DNA of 64,000 nt from Trichostrongylus colubriformis (taxonomy: Eukaryota > Nematoda > Chromadorea > Rhabditida > Trichostrongylidae): contig OZ022257.1 of the NCBI GenBank assembly GCA_963978905.1, positions 24,009,274 to 24,073,273 of the forward strand, written 5' to 3'. Under the pieces are notes generated by a model, which saw nothing but the letters and a program-made list of their open reading frames with translations, made no database searches and was not told the origin of the DNA. The stretch's first letter is position 1; each line of letters starts with the position of its first letter. Shown piece after piece: positions 1 to 19,188 of the stretch. The translations under genes were made by a program, and so were the position numbers.

Positions 1-42
1 TCGGCCAAACGTTGTGAGTTGAGCAATGCATGAGATCAGAGC

Positions 43-269
43 GCATGGACAACGTAAAAGATAATTAGAGTCAAAGGCTAGGCAACCCCTTGGTCCTTTT
101 GGAATCGTGAACTGTGGAAGAGGCATCAAGTATCGATCTCGCACCACAGTAAAAGTAATGAGCCTTTGTTTGCAAAAGCTTGACACCTTGTCCACAGTCC
201 AAAATTCCAAGAGGACCAAGGGGTTGGCCTAGCCTTTAACTCTAATTATCTTTCACGTTGTCCATACGC
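43..269. repeat. Inverted-repeat (hairpin) element
   Basis: Bases 43-105 (gcatggacaacgtaaaag onward) recur in reverse complement at 204-269 with few mismatches, separated by about 100 bp. The arms contain a shared core, aggctagg-caaccccttgg. This has the form of a short non-autonomous DNA element (MITE). No target duplication was identified and no coding sequence lies inside. Confidence 0.65.
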
Positions 270-3193
270 TCTTCTCTCTGCAATATCGTCTTAAGCACTC
301 ATCCTTTTGAAAAATGTGTCTTACCTCGTTTTCTACTTCTGGGGCCGCTTTCTATATCTCCTTCAAGATTGTTAAGCGAGTGTTGAATTATGTTTCGGGT
401 TGTTACCCAGTTAATCAGTTTTATCACATCTGCACCGTAACAACCCGCATCGTCATGCCTATGGGTAATCCCCTGAAGTAACGGTACACTTTTGATGACT
501 ATTATTGCATCCAGCACATGCGAGACGTGACCCCGCCGATGCTAACGATGAGAGGCACGCTCAGAGATGCAACATTACCCACACATAATACCAGTGTCAA
601 TCTTTATATAGGTGAAAAAAAGGCTTCTAAGCACTTTCTCGCTTACACAGAAACAGTCTGCTTCCGACTACTTCCGAAGATCCAGAGGGATCACCTTTCC
701 GCCCACTCACCACACCTTTACACTTCGGACCCACGGCCTGAGAATTACTGTTAATCACTGGCTACCTCAACGTGTACGACCCCTCCCTTCCCAGTGGACC
801 GAATGCGACCCCCCTTTGTCGAGGATCCCTCGACGGAGACTTGACCCTGGTTCAGAACGTCAAGAGGGTGATGTGCAGGTGTCGGAGCAAGCGTCCACAT
901 GGCAATGTGACCGCCGAGATACCCCCACTCCCCCTTATTTCCTCTTAAGTGTCCAAAGTGCTAAAAGGTTTGGCAAAGTAGCCCGTATGCATGAGAGTGC
1001 GCATAACTACACATACGATTCTGCGATCCTGCCGATCGCAAATTGATACGCACTAATCTTCAGTTAAACAGCAAGCGGATTGCAAACCGACCGCAAGGTA
1101 TAACCTTAGCCTTGGTTCGCGCTGCCAAGAGGGCACTTTCCATCTTAGGAGCGAAAAAAAGAACAAACAAATCGTGATGAAAACTCTTTCTGAGTCGTGC
1201 ATGCGTTCCCTTACGAATGTTCTTCGCGTCTCGTACAATGCAGCCAAAACTCTCCGGTTGCTTGCAATATTTTCGCGGGAATCTCAACGTGAACCAAAAA
1301 AAACATTCTAGTGTGATTTCGGAGAAGTTGCGCCTGTAACTCTCTTATAACGGCTGTACAACATCTCCAAAAATTGCTCTTTAGAGGTTGATTCCGTGAT
1401 TCAGGAAACAGTCAATCTTTATTAGAATTCCAAGTTCTAAAGCCATGTGGTACAATAGTAGGATGAATCTGACTGTGACACGTAAAAGAACAATAAAACT
1501 GTTGAAGATGTAAACAAAGCATCTTCATGCAGCAGAAGCGGACGATATAAAGTTCACTAATTGTAAGGGCACAACTGGGAGGTGGTTTAGTGACAGGTGG
1601 CGCACAACCCACTCTCATGGTGCAGGGAACAAATTCCGCATCAACGGCAGCCCAGGCCAACCAAGCCTTCCCAGGCCACAGCACATTCACCAGCCATGAC
1701 GATTTTGAATGGAACTAGAATGTGCGGCGCATCCCAGAAAGGGATTGATTAGCGCCAAAAACTCACAACTCACAACAATCAGACAAGTGTTATCTTCCTG
1801 ACACAGTAAATCTTTGGATAACTATCCAGGCGGCGTCCTTTTCGAGCCGCCACACCCTCTGAGACGCACGCTAGCCGCGCCCCTTTCGCTCAATCGATCA
1901 ATAAGTGGACGTTGTTAGGCCGTGTTCATACTTTGCGCACCGACGCCAGCGCCGGCGGCGACTGTGCGCGAAGTCTGAACGCGGCCTTAGCGTGGTGGCA
2001 ACCTACAGCTCCCCGCGACGCTTCGAAGTAAGCGATTTGTCGAAGTGTTAGCCGAAAGAATTAATACCGTAACAACTCGGAGGTTCAGCAAAAAGTCTGC
2101 GAGTTGCTACTAAAGATGCCGAAATCAACAGAGAGTCTACATGGAGTATGTTATTAGCGTGCATAGGGGTAGGTGTAGCGCCGTGATCGCATCAAAAAAG
2201 GACGAATTCTAGACAGTTACCTAAGACTAAAGGAGAAAGGTAGGTCAGCTACTCTGATTATAGATGTCCATTTGAGGCAAAGTGATACGATCCTTCAAAT
2301 GACTTACCTTAGCACTTCGTTCTAGCCTTTCCTTCTCTAATTTCTATAATGTAAGATTTTCATCGCATCAAGAGGCTCGAATCACCATAGCCCTCAACTA
2401 TCACTTAACAGCTGCAGCCCGAGACGTCGAGAGGGGTGTGAACTCTTATGCCAGGATTTCGCACCACGAAAAGGGACGAGGCGAGGTGTCACAAGGCTCA
2501 CGAAGTTATCCTGAGCATTCACAAAGACAGAGGTTTCAACGAGCCGAGCCATGGTCTTTTGATCTCTTCTGTGATTCAAAAATTGAGATTGTTAGTATGA
2601 ACATTCACCTATCTCAGAATTTTATACAAATGCTATACTGCGACCATGAGCTGCGTATTGTTTGCAGTTTTACAATCATAAACACATGCTCGAATAAAAC
2701 TATCAGTAATCATCGATTCGTCTTAGAAATATTTTGCCAAAATGAACACCAGTAGGTGCAACGACGGAGTGAATTAAACGATACAACTCCAGAAAAGTGT
2801 GCTCATACAGGTGGCTCGGTACAGAATGTGTGGAATCTCTTTCGGACCCCCTATTAGCTTCCTGCAACCAAACGAGTAATGATCAATCAGGTTGAAGAAC
2901 GCATGATTAGCGCTGAGAAAGTAAAAAGGGATGAAGAACTGTGAGCCACGGTCACGAACTAAGACCCGTACATACGGCGTGGATACAGCATATTTCGCAC
3001 CGAAACGATCAGTTAGCGTATTGCTAGGGCTAAGTTCCTGATAACTGTACACTTAAGCCATTTTGCCACGAACTGCATGGTTTAGCCCGTGACTGCAACA
3101 TAAAACCAAGTCTTTTTGAGTAAGTTTCAGTGAGAAAAAGAGACAAGTTCATCGCGAAATATACAAAGTAAGCAAAAAAGTCAGTTGAAAAGG
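270..3193. other. Region without recognisable gene
   Basis: Apart from the small palindromic element at 1916-1990, no coding region, RNA gene or clear repeat is supported here. Short open frames are present on both strands but none shows a domain, a conserved motif or splice-linked continuation. It lies downstream of the 3' end of vps-2. Confidence 0.5.
1916..1990. mobile_element. Short palindromic MITE, TTCATACTTTGCGCA family
   Basis: The segment begins aggccgtgttcatactttgc and ends with a near-complement (gcgaagtctgaacgcggcct). The same terminal motif, GGCCGCGTTCATACTTTGCGCA-like, recurs at 25807-25942, 37554-37834 and 59105-59512, so this is a dispersed family of short terminal-inverted-repeat elements. 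No coding capacity. Confidence 0.55.
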
Positions 3194-6100
3194 CTATTCT
3201 CGTCGCAACTGATCCAAACGGGCTTGCAAATCATCATCAATGTCAGTGCCTCCTCCTCCTGCTGCAGCAACAGGCTGCTTAGCCCTCTCGCTTGTACTAA
3301 CGCCGATTTGTCCTCCTGCTGTTGGTAAACCAGCCATTTCCTCACCCATTTGTATGCCTAGTTCATCCAACACCTGCAATGACCATATCTCAACGTAAAA
3401 ATGCACCATATTCCATAACCGTAAATACCACATCTGAATTATATTTTTCAATTACCTGGTTGACAATCTGCTCGCTCTCAGCATCGTCTGCCTCGTCTCC
3501 AAGAGCGTCGTCAATTGCATCACCCATAATTTCTTCTTTCATATCCATAATTTCGCTCTGTTTCTCAAACTGAAAGCAAAAAAGTGCATGAAGAAAACAA
3601 AAATGGAAGGATGAAAATGAATGGAATCGTTCAAACGGAACTTATTCGGTAAGTTGTCATAATCAGGACATGGTATTTACAACATCAGAATTTTTGCTAT
3701 GCGGCAATCGTGTATTTCAGCTAGCGATGCACTATGATCGAGCGATAAGTTGAAATTCACTTCACCTCAGATTAACTGTTTCAGATCGCTACATTATCAT
3801 TCTTAAATCTTACGGAAGACACCAGATAGCACATCGAGCTAATAAAGTCATAAGAAGCCTTTGACTGGTGTGAAGACATGTCAGTCTTCACTAACCTTAA
3901 AAACTCAGTGATACAGTGAAGCACAATGGCCAAAGCATATGAAGGTAACGTGTCGCAAAAAAAAGACTGTCACCGGTGAATCTGTGAATCGCGAGAAATC
4001 GGATTGCTTCGGACGACGAAAACTGCCATTTCTAGGAATGATGTGCTAATGAAAAATCAGAAACAACTTTGCACTTTCTTTCCCTTTCAACTGAAAGAAG
4101 CAATATCTCATGCTACATATGGGCAAGTCAGCAAATGCGATATACAGTGATAAACGGCTTAGTTGAACGATGTTCAGAGCAACAAGCTCGAGTATATAGT
4201 AGAACCGATGTGTGATGAGCTGGCCAACATGTAAGAACGGTGGGAAAATAGTAAGCGCATCTTATCATATTCACAAAGAAATGAAGCTTTTACCTACCTC
4301 CATCATGATTTTCTGAATTTGAGGGAGATTCAGTTGCCGGTTCATTGACTGCATCGCTCTCGTAACTCCTTTCATAGCCTGAAATATGAAAAAGTGAGTT
4401 CAGAGCACACACGAAGGTGAGGCGGGGGCAACTTCGCACAGACCCATAACAAGTCCAGAGAATTTGAGAGCGGCACCTGACCACGCTTCAAATCGCTATT
4501 GGTTTGTGAAGATACAATCACAGACTTATACACGCACGAACCTTGCTGTAGTCCAGGTCAAAGCCTTTCAAAACATAGCAACTTCTAAATGAAAATGAAA
4601 TGGCGGGGCGGGGTGAGGGGTGGGGAAGAACAGTATTTTGAAAACCGAAAATCCAAAGTCGAACAACTAGAAACAAGAATGAGAGAAATTCGATTAGATC
4701 TGATTTACCTCAGGAGATACTCATCGTTTTCGCAAACCAAACAAACATTATCTGAACTGAATACCTGGGCCATAGCGTCTTGACTTTTCAGTGTCTGGAC
4801 TTTGAGTGAGACAGCTTGAATGTTTGCCTTCATGATAATGAACTTCTTGATGTACCGACGAGTACGTACGAGATCTTTCGCCATAACTTTCACTGAATCC
4901 TGAAAAAGGAAACCATCGAACCGTTATCAAGCTGCACCACCGAATAGAAGCCCTAACAAAAGAACTGTTAAAATTGAATCGAAAAAAATCTCCGCTACTC
5001 ACCATTTGATTCTGCTTTGCCATCTTTTTGATCTCTGCAATCACCTTCTTTTCCTGCATCTCCATGCGTGACTTCTCCCGGTCGAGTTCACGTATTGCTA
5101 GAACACACTGTACTTATCAGAGGTAACGCATCACTCAATAATTTCAGGACAAATTTCAGATGTTTAGCGTTTTTAGCATCTCTCAATGCAAGATGTACTT
5201 ATTTTTCACAGCGGAGCTTCCTCACATTAACGTTGTACTAAGTTTCTAGGATTTTCGGGATCGGTCGTCATTGGGGAAAAGCTCCTTTCACATCATAAAT
5301 CCAACAAGCTCCACCGTGGCTTTGTCCCAGTATTCACTACTGTTGTTTGTGATTCATTCCATAACAAAATGATAGCTTACTGTGCATTGCGCACAGTTAT
5401 TTCACAACATATGTTATTTTACTCATAGCTAGTTCCTGACATATCGGGCTAGCTATCAATGTCCTGATTGAAACCACAACTCTCTTTTTCTGTTTTGACT
5501 TAATTCAGTAAAGTTTTCAGATGCCAACTACTCTAATTCACAAAATTGATTCGGCGCTGTTCAACTATCACTACCCAAGACATCGCGCTTTGGACAAAAA
5601 AATTATTTTCGAAGAAATTTGGCACATAGGGGTCATTTGCAAGAGGAAGGGGGGGGGGGTGACCACGACAATGACATCCGTCCTTGACGTTGGTGTCAAT
5701 TCAGCGCAATTACACCAAATAGGTGCAACAACTGTCTCTCAACAATTTCGTTCTAGATTGTATTTAGGGAGTATGAATGTTAAACACAAAAACGACATTG
5801 ATGTTTAGGCTCACGTAGTTTGGCTAAAGACACAGACACCAGTCTCGTTCAATTGTGCTGCAGCGATGCTAACGTAATGTAGCTGAGAGGTGCCATCTTC
5901 CCGACGTCGAGTTTCACCTGATACTATCCTACAAGCTTCAATTTGCAGACTTAAGCGTAGCGTTTTTGTCAAGGCATTAGTGGAAAAAAAGTTTCCTTTT
6001 ATCTATGGCTTAAGCAAAAATGGCAGGAGCAGTGTGATGCCTCTGCTACAATTAGCACGGCTGCAGTGAATCTGAACAGCCAGCCTCAAACAGATGCGAT

Positions 6101-6290
6101 GTTCGTGATCAGCACCCCATTGCAGCGGAAATTGTCTTTTCGACCAATTCGCGATATCTGGTGGTAATAGTCGAATAGCGCCGCTTTTCACTAACAAAAC
6201 GTGAAAATAGAATGTACCTTTGTTGAGGGCACGCTGATTTTGCCGCAGAAGCTCAGCAGGCGTCTTTCTTCGACCGAAGAGATACTCCAT
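3194..6290 (-). CDS. vps-2: Charged multivesicular body protein 2A (ESCRT-III subunit Vps2)
   Basis: ESCRT-III subunit acting at endosomes and other membranes in vesicle budding and scission; CHMP2A/Vps2 caps the Snf7 polymer and recruits the Vps4 ATPase. Six exons on the minus strand: 6218-6290, 5003-5097, 4765-4899, 4298-4378, 3456-3569, 3194-3373. Their phases join into 678 nt, 225 residues, close to human CHMP2A (222). Visible family hallmarks are the basic N terminus (LFGRRKTPAELLRQNQRALN), the helical core KQNQM-DSVKVMAKDLVRTRRY, the acidic segment DDALGDEADDAESEQ, and a C-terminal MIM1 motif for the Vps4 MIT domain (DDDLQARLDQLRRE). The start ATG directly follows ttttatag, an acceptor suited to trans-splicing. 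It is head-to-head with nop-2, about 1.4 kb apart. Identification is firm; the gene symbol is by family homology. Confidence 0.97.
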
Positions 6291-6411
6291 CTATAAAATA
6301 ATTAGGTGACTACGATGAGAATCTAGCTCTACCACCAATAAAGCAATATGGAGTAAAGAAGCTTCCAGTAATCAGATGAGAAGCGCTTCAACAGAAGGCA
6401 GGCCGGTACTA

Positions 6412-6582
6412 TCGCAATGAGGGGGGTGGGGGCATCCCATCTTAAAAGGGGAAAAGAGCACCTTCCCTCGACCATACCTCAGTCAAACATACGCTTGAGT
6501 GGGCAAATTGACTCCTCGAAGATCCCTCCAGGATGCTTAAATGTGCAACTCTTTTAAAGATGCCCCCACCCCCTCATTGCAA
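6412..6582. repeat. Small G-rich inverted repeat
   Basis: cgcaatgaggggggtggggg followed by catc at 6412-6435 is mirrored in reverse complement near 6555-6582 (gatgcccccaccccctcatt). A compact hairpin-type element in the intergenic space between the divergently transcribed vps-2 and nop-2 genes. Confidence 0.55.
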
Positions 6583-7307
6583 AAGCACCGACAATACACT
6601 GACCATGGGTCTCAAGAGAGGTAACAATGGTGCCAATTTACAAACTTAAGAAAAACCGTTCGACAGTTGAAATGACTACGCATTGCAAGTTAGCAGTTCA
6701 CTGCGTCGAATAAAAAAGAAAAGCAGACTAGTCTAATCGCGTAGACTGCGTAATCAGCATATACTTCGTCAGCGTCAACAATGACTCAACAAATTGACGG
6801 AGAAAAGCTGCTCACAGGAAAGGAGAAGTCTACAGCGGCCGCGCCGCGGTTTGCTTCTAGAGCGCTGCAAGTGGCTAATTGTTCCTGTGGTGGCCAGACA
6901 GGTTTACTCTACTGTTTGAAAATCGTGTCACCTCTGTGATTCAGTATAGTGGTGACAGTTACACTTATGTATGTTCAACCTTCAGAGGTGGCTCGTCAAT
7001 TTCACGTTTCAACCTATTCGACAGACTCTATTCAAAAACCGAGCTCGCAACATGTACCTATCGCAAATTCAGTTTAAGTTCTGCTAGAGTTTTGAGGCAG
7101 CATGAAATGATTATGTTAAAGGCAGTGGTAGGGGTATGACGTTTCATCATTCATTCCACTCTTTGATACCAACCGACGGACGTTTTCACCACGAAAGGTG
7201 ACACGTCAAATACCACGTCTTTTTGGTCGATAGGACTCTGATAAGATACGATAAATATCATTCTACTATCATGCTCACTACCCTACACCTCAATCATTCT
7301 TCGGTCA
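6583..7307. other. Divergent intergenic region, nothing assigned
   Basis: Space between the 5' ends of vps-2 (minus) and nop-2 (plus). It presumably contains both promoters, but no core promoter motif could be singled out by eye. The open frame at 6879-7139 has no recognisable features. Confidence 0.4.
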
Positions 7308-7430
7308 AGTCAACCCTAGGAGGCGGGCCGGGATAAGGCTGGACCTGAAGTGGCCGTCGCCTCCACAGCTCAGGGGCGCTTTTTTCGGGTTGATTTTGCC
7401 GCAGATAGACTTTATAGACCACTAGTTTCC
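7308..7430 (+). repeat. Dispersed repeat, GTCGACCCTAGGAGGCG family
   Basis: The stretch from gtcaaccctaggaggcgg through the line with cgggttgattttgccgca is repeated in diverged form at 34978-35110 and 39722-39860, all on the same strand. Shared landmarks are the TAGGAGGCG-like start, a CTC-GG-GC core, and a gattttgcc-ca end followed by a cagttt-type tail. The element type is unknown; there is no coding content. Confidence 0.5.
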
Positions 7431-7669
7431 AAGTGAATGACATCGTTTATTGTATGAAAACATACCGACCGTTTAACTCCTACAGCTTTACCTCGATTAC
7501 TCCCTCCAAAGCAGCATCGCAGAAATGCAAGAAAAATCGAGCATGGTTACGGTGGTTGTCCGCAGTACGCAATCACACAAGCGGACAGTATGGCCTATAT
7601 GTGCCACACGTCGACTGTGTTTTTTTTTCGACTTTTCGGTCGAATTGAAGTTGATTTTTGCTCATAGAA

Positions 7670-14424
<6,755 letters not shown>

Positions 14425-16224
14425 AAATGTTCTTCTTGCTTCTGCTGGTGTTCACCAATTTTCGAATAACTTACTGTTCCCTTGTTGACATTGATTCCTG
14501 TTGTGGTCAATATTCCCATGTTGTTTTCTGTTGTTAATTTTGATTATTGTTGTCTGTTGCAAGAGATGTCCTGTTGAGAATTGAGAATAATCAAAGTGTA
14601 CTATTGTTTATCCCTTCTAGTTTCACAAGTTAAGAACAGAAGTCGAAGACAACTTCAGTTTTTTTGCGGAGAAAATATATCAATTATTCAGTTGAGAAAT
14701 GATGAAATGGTAGCCAGTCAGTCAAAAGGGAAGGGCAACATCTGAGACACTGCGCGCATATTTTTTTATAGTGATTTGATGCTGCTCTTCATGTACACTG
14801 GTCTGCAGAATGATAACAGCCACCAATGCACTGTTAAAATTCATGTTGCTTAATGTTTCTCAAAAACTGCTCAAGTAGATTGTAGCCTGTGTGGAAACGG
14901 TGGTTTCATTTTTTTCGCTGTTGGGTAAGAGGCCAGTGCCTTTACGTCCTGTAATACGCGCGATAACTCTCACAATTTATCGCGAGGTGTGCCTTCCATT
15001 GTGATTTTTCTTGGAACTGTACCTCCTGAAATAACGCCATCAGCCGTACGAGACGCCATGAATTTCCGTATAATAAGAAATTAATGGGAAGGTGTGTGGA
15101 CCTTGACCTTGAACCTGGATTGTGCACCCTAATCGAATCTGTTTTGATACCTTCGCAATTTTTTCGCTGTGCACATGGCTGAAAACGGTGCCTCCTTCAC
15201 TCCCCGCCACAGCCAACAAAATTGTAGTTTTGAAACATTAAGACAGCGAAGAACTCCCCGAGTTGGAACTTGACTTCTCTCTTAAAATGGTGCGCTTGTT
15301 TACACAGAAGACGGTCTTCAGACTGCATAATCCTTACTGAAACTAAACTGCGCGAAGCCATGAAACAATTGAAACGGATTTTTTTTGTTTTCTATCTGGA
15401 ACTTGGTGTCGGTTTACGAATGGCGTTCACACTCATTATACTTCTTCTGTGAAAAGTTTTTCCAAATAATTTTACAATGACAGTTTATGGATAACTTGTG
15501 GGACACTATGTAGATAGCTAGTTTTTGGACATTAGGCAGAACAGGGTATCAGAAGTCACTTTTAGCCTAATATCTCGCCTTATTGCTACAAAACGGATAT
15601 GTCAACGGCGAAGGAGGAAACCATGTAAACTAGAAAAACGCCGTTTAACGGTCAACTCAATGTATGCATTTCGGTGGTGTATGATCCAGTAGAGAAATTA
15701 AGTAATTCCCTGAGGTACCGGCAATATGGAAGAGTTTCATCCAAAACTCTGTAGATTTGTTCTCGAACTCGGCATATTAGTGCTATGCCACTGAACCGTG
15801 GCGATTAAGTCGGGCAATTTGAATGTGATTGCATTGAGATGAATGCATTTCTTTAAAGGCTGCTGAGAATCGTCTTTCACCCATAACTTCGACATTACAT
15901 GCATAGAAGCGATATTTATTTCAGGGCACAGTAGTGTCATTATATCACAAATCAAAGAGATCGTATCAGGCATCGCGTTTGAATATTCACCATCACAGTC
16001 TCGATCAAGTGTTCCAATTTGATTGAAGGGGAGAACCATGAATAATTATATTTCCGGTTATTAATTTCTACCATTCCACAGACGTTCTTCCAATTTCAAT
16101 GGTAGAGTCGTCATATAATGATGACACCACCGATGAAGGAGCAACTGCAGTATGCCTGTATTCGTGTTTTCGAAGAGCGGAACTAAAGCAATATAAAGAT
16201 CAGAAATAACAGAACTTATTGGGA
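14425..16224. other. Convergent intergenic region
   Basis: Lies between the 3' ends of nop-2 (plus) and the zinc-finger gene (minus). No gene is supported. A stretch near 14945-15020 (gcgcgataactctcacaat) recurs inverted near 30090-30135, so part of the interval is a dispersed repeat. Confidence 0.45.
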
Positions 16225-19188
16225 TTATTTTTCAGACCTGTCTCTGAATTCTTGCCCGCACACGCTGCATGCATACGGTTTTTCGCCGGTGTGCGTCCTG
16301 ATGTGTATGGTCAACGTCTGAAAGATAATGTGATCACATCCAGATATAAAAGAAATGATGCAAGGAATGCCTCCTCCTGAAAATACACATATCCCCTTCC
16401 ATCCTACAAACCGGTAAAAATGGGTTTGTAGGGCTTTCTCTTAGTCATAGCTCGAAAAGCACGACAGTATTATAGACACCATGTCTTTAAACTCCTAGTC
16501 GATCCCTTCATCTGTTCACAGCCCATCTATCCAGTGCTGCACATTGTACGCTGAAATATGAGGGGAATTTCGACTTCTTCCTTGGAATCATGGGTACGCC
16601 CCTACAGGATGGAAGCCCACACTCCAAAAGTGGGGAGGCCTCATTCCGAAAAACAGCTCTGAACTAAAACGAGGTAAAACTCAGCAACCAAATAGGAATC
16701 AGAGAAAAATTATTCATTACATGCACATTAACAAAAATTGTTAACGATTAAAAAATGATCTTAATGATTAAAAAATGAAAAATTGTTTAAAAAAATAGAA
16801 GGAAGATGGAACCAACCTGCGATTGAGAAAATCCTCTTCCACAGTAGCCGCATGTGTACGGCTTTTCTCCTGTGTGCACCCTCTCATGAATATTCTGCGA
16901 ATCAAGAGTAGTTTAATTGATTTGAAAAACCTGAGGAAGTTAATTGCACCTCAAAAATATATCACCTTATCTCTTCTGTGATGAAACATTTTCTCGCAAA
17001 ACGAACATTGCCACCGGAACGGCCGATCAGTATTAACAAAATCTCCATTTAACATGGCCAAACATGTGTTCTATAGAGAAATACCCATAACAACAACAAA
17101 AACAGTTGGAATATAATAACATACCTCATGTTCAGCTAGAGCGGTTAATGATTTAAACCACCTTCCACAGATCTGACAGAAATGACGATGGCCTGTCATA
17201 TGCATTTTCATATGCAAGGATAAGGTATATGGGCGGCAAAAGCTTTTTGTGCACACAGTACATCGATACGGACGGGGACCTAGGAGGACCACATGTTATG
17301 ATTACTACTTATCGGAATCACGGCTATTTATAGTTACATTCAATCTAGAACCACCTCTTCAGACTGCTTCAGGTGAAAAATTCTCTCTTTCTTGTAAGAA
17401 TGAATTAGATTCGTTAAATAACTACCATAACAAAACAGGCGCCTATAAAGTCACTACTGTCACTTTTGTAACTACGTTGCACTAGTTTAAATGTACGAAG
17501 ATGTTCCTGAACTCAAAAGAATGGAGAGGGAGATAGGCAAACAGCAACACATGAATTTACCTGTGTGATACCGCATATGCACTGCTAAGCTGACCTTAGA
17601 AGAGAACATTGCTCCACACGTGTCACATCGAAAGCTTTTCGAAGAGCAGTGAAATGTCTTAAGGATGTCTACTCATAGCTTATCCATCAGAAAACTGCTA
17701 CATAAAATGGTGTAAAAATACGATACCGTTATATGTTCTTCACAAGCAGTTTTCGTTTGGAGCATCTTATGACAAAAGGGACATTTGCAGGGCGAGGAAC
17801 CATATGCTTCTGCAAAATAAAAGGAGAGCTGTACGGAAGAAAGCCGAACAGGTTTTTCCCCAATGAAGCTGATTCCAGAGTTCGCGATTTCGCAGTTCTG
17901 CGTCTCGGTTTCGTATGCGAAGTCACAGAATCACAGGATTTCAAGGGGAGACGGTCGTTTAGCGCAGACGCTTGGAGTTAATTTGCCAATGGGGCACTCC
18001 CAAAGCTCCTCCCCTAAAAAGGCTTAGGTAAATCTGGGAGAGTCCAGACGGCCCATGCGCCCCATTGGCAAATTAGCTGCAAAGGCCGCGCTAAACGACA
18101 TACACCCGATTTCAAGATCCACAATCACGACATCGCAAAACAGGGGAATCGCAAAGTCTCATATCGGCCGGAGAGGTGAATAACGACTTTCTACAAATAC
18201 AATTTAAGAAAAAATAACTGTGGACGAACCATCACCGTAGGATTGATCAGCAGTATGAGCCTTGATGATTTTGAAATGGAGGATATTTTCACCTATCATT
18301 AATGTGAATTTTTCAAGAGGTCCGCGTCGATCTAACCCAGAAAGGTTCTGTAAGTAAATAATTACACGCAAATTTCTGTTTTATGACAGAAAAGAAAAAG
18401 TATAGCAGTGAGAAACTCACCTGAGTCTCTTCTTGCTCAGGAAGGATGTCGACAGAGTTACCATCTGTAACATTGATAATTATGGAAGATTTATCGTAGC
18501 AAACCAAAACGAACGTTACCTTCAGAACTCGCAGTTGAAGGTCCCTCATAGAGAGTTTGACAAGGAAATGTGGCTTCCTTTTGAAACCCATGGGGTGTCC
18601 TAGAATGTTTTTCGACGTCATGACTTAATGATATGCTAATTCCTAGCTGGTTGTTACCAAATATATTTTGCGCATCAATCCACTAAAGGATCTTAACTTC
18701 ACACACATGAGATGAAGAAAAACTGCACTTTTCAAAGAAGCAAATTTAAAAAAGGATAAAGAACCCTAAATTTCGAGAACTGGGAGTTGGGTGCATCAAA
18801 TTACCATTACAAAAGATAAGTAGGGAAAGCAATGAGAAACAATTATTACAATATCTCAAGACCAGTACGTCAACGCAAATCACCTGTAGCACTTTGATTC
18901 CACCAGCTCTATTGCGCGCATCCCTTCAACATATGGCCAAGCTTGCTTTTCTTGTGAAGTAGACGGTGATTCCTCCATTGCCAACTCCACAACACTTCCG
19001 ACCGAACCCGCTTCAGCACCTTAAGATATTGGAGAAAAAAGAAAATAAGTAAACAAGCCTACGATTGCATGAGAGAAGAACACCAAACCTGCTGTATCGA
19101 AGATCTCAAAGCTTCCGTCACTGAACATAACCGGACTTCCGAAAGAAGCTAACGAATTGGACGGTTCAACTGCCTCGTCTGCATCCAT
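16225..19188 (-). CDS. C2H2 zinc-finger protein
   Basis: Probable DNA-binding transcription factor; no specific orthologue recognised. Eleven minus-strand exons: 19089-19188, 18884-19019, 18520-18635, 18421-18464, 18230-18347, 17727-17809, 17561-17657, 17125-17279, 16966-17070, 16817-16894, 16225-16317. Phases agree throughout and sum to 1125 nt, 374 residues. The first half ([20 protein letters not shown] onward) is acidic, serine-rich and without a known domain. Fingers start at about residue 185: an atypical CPFC finger, CDTC, CTVC (linker TGPRPY), CQIC (ending H-x3-C, a C2HC variant), CSFC and CGYC, joined partly by canonical TGEKPY linkers. The seventh, CSVCGQEF, stops before its histidines and is probably non-functional. 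The frame switches correctly between exons 18520-18635 and 18421-18464, so the long open frame starting at 18621 is not the real start. An acceptor (cgttccag) lies 14 bases before the ATG. Confidence 0.9.
17953..18107. mobile_element. Hairpin MITE in an intron of the zinc-finger gene
   Basis: Starts gtcgtttagcgcagac and ends gccgcgctaaacgacatac, with inner arms gttaatttgccaatggggc and its complement gccccattggcaaattagc. The same terminal block (cgtttggcgcgg, then gctaatttgccaatggggcc) heads both units of the duplication at 22681-23485, linking the two. It sits wholly in the intron 17810-18229. Confidence 0.7.

Noticed and set aside
18313..18621. Long minus-strand open frame as possible start of the zinc-finger gene
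   Set aside because: Splice signals at 18520 and 18464 with matching phases show that it crosses an intron; the real start is at 19188.
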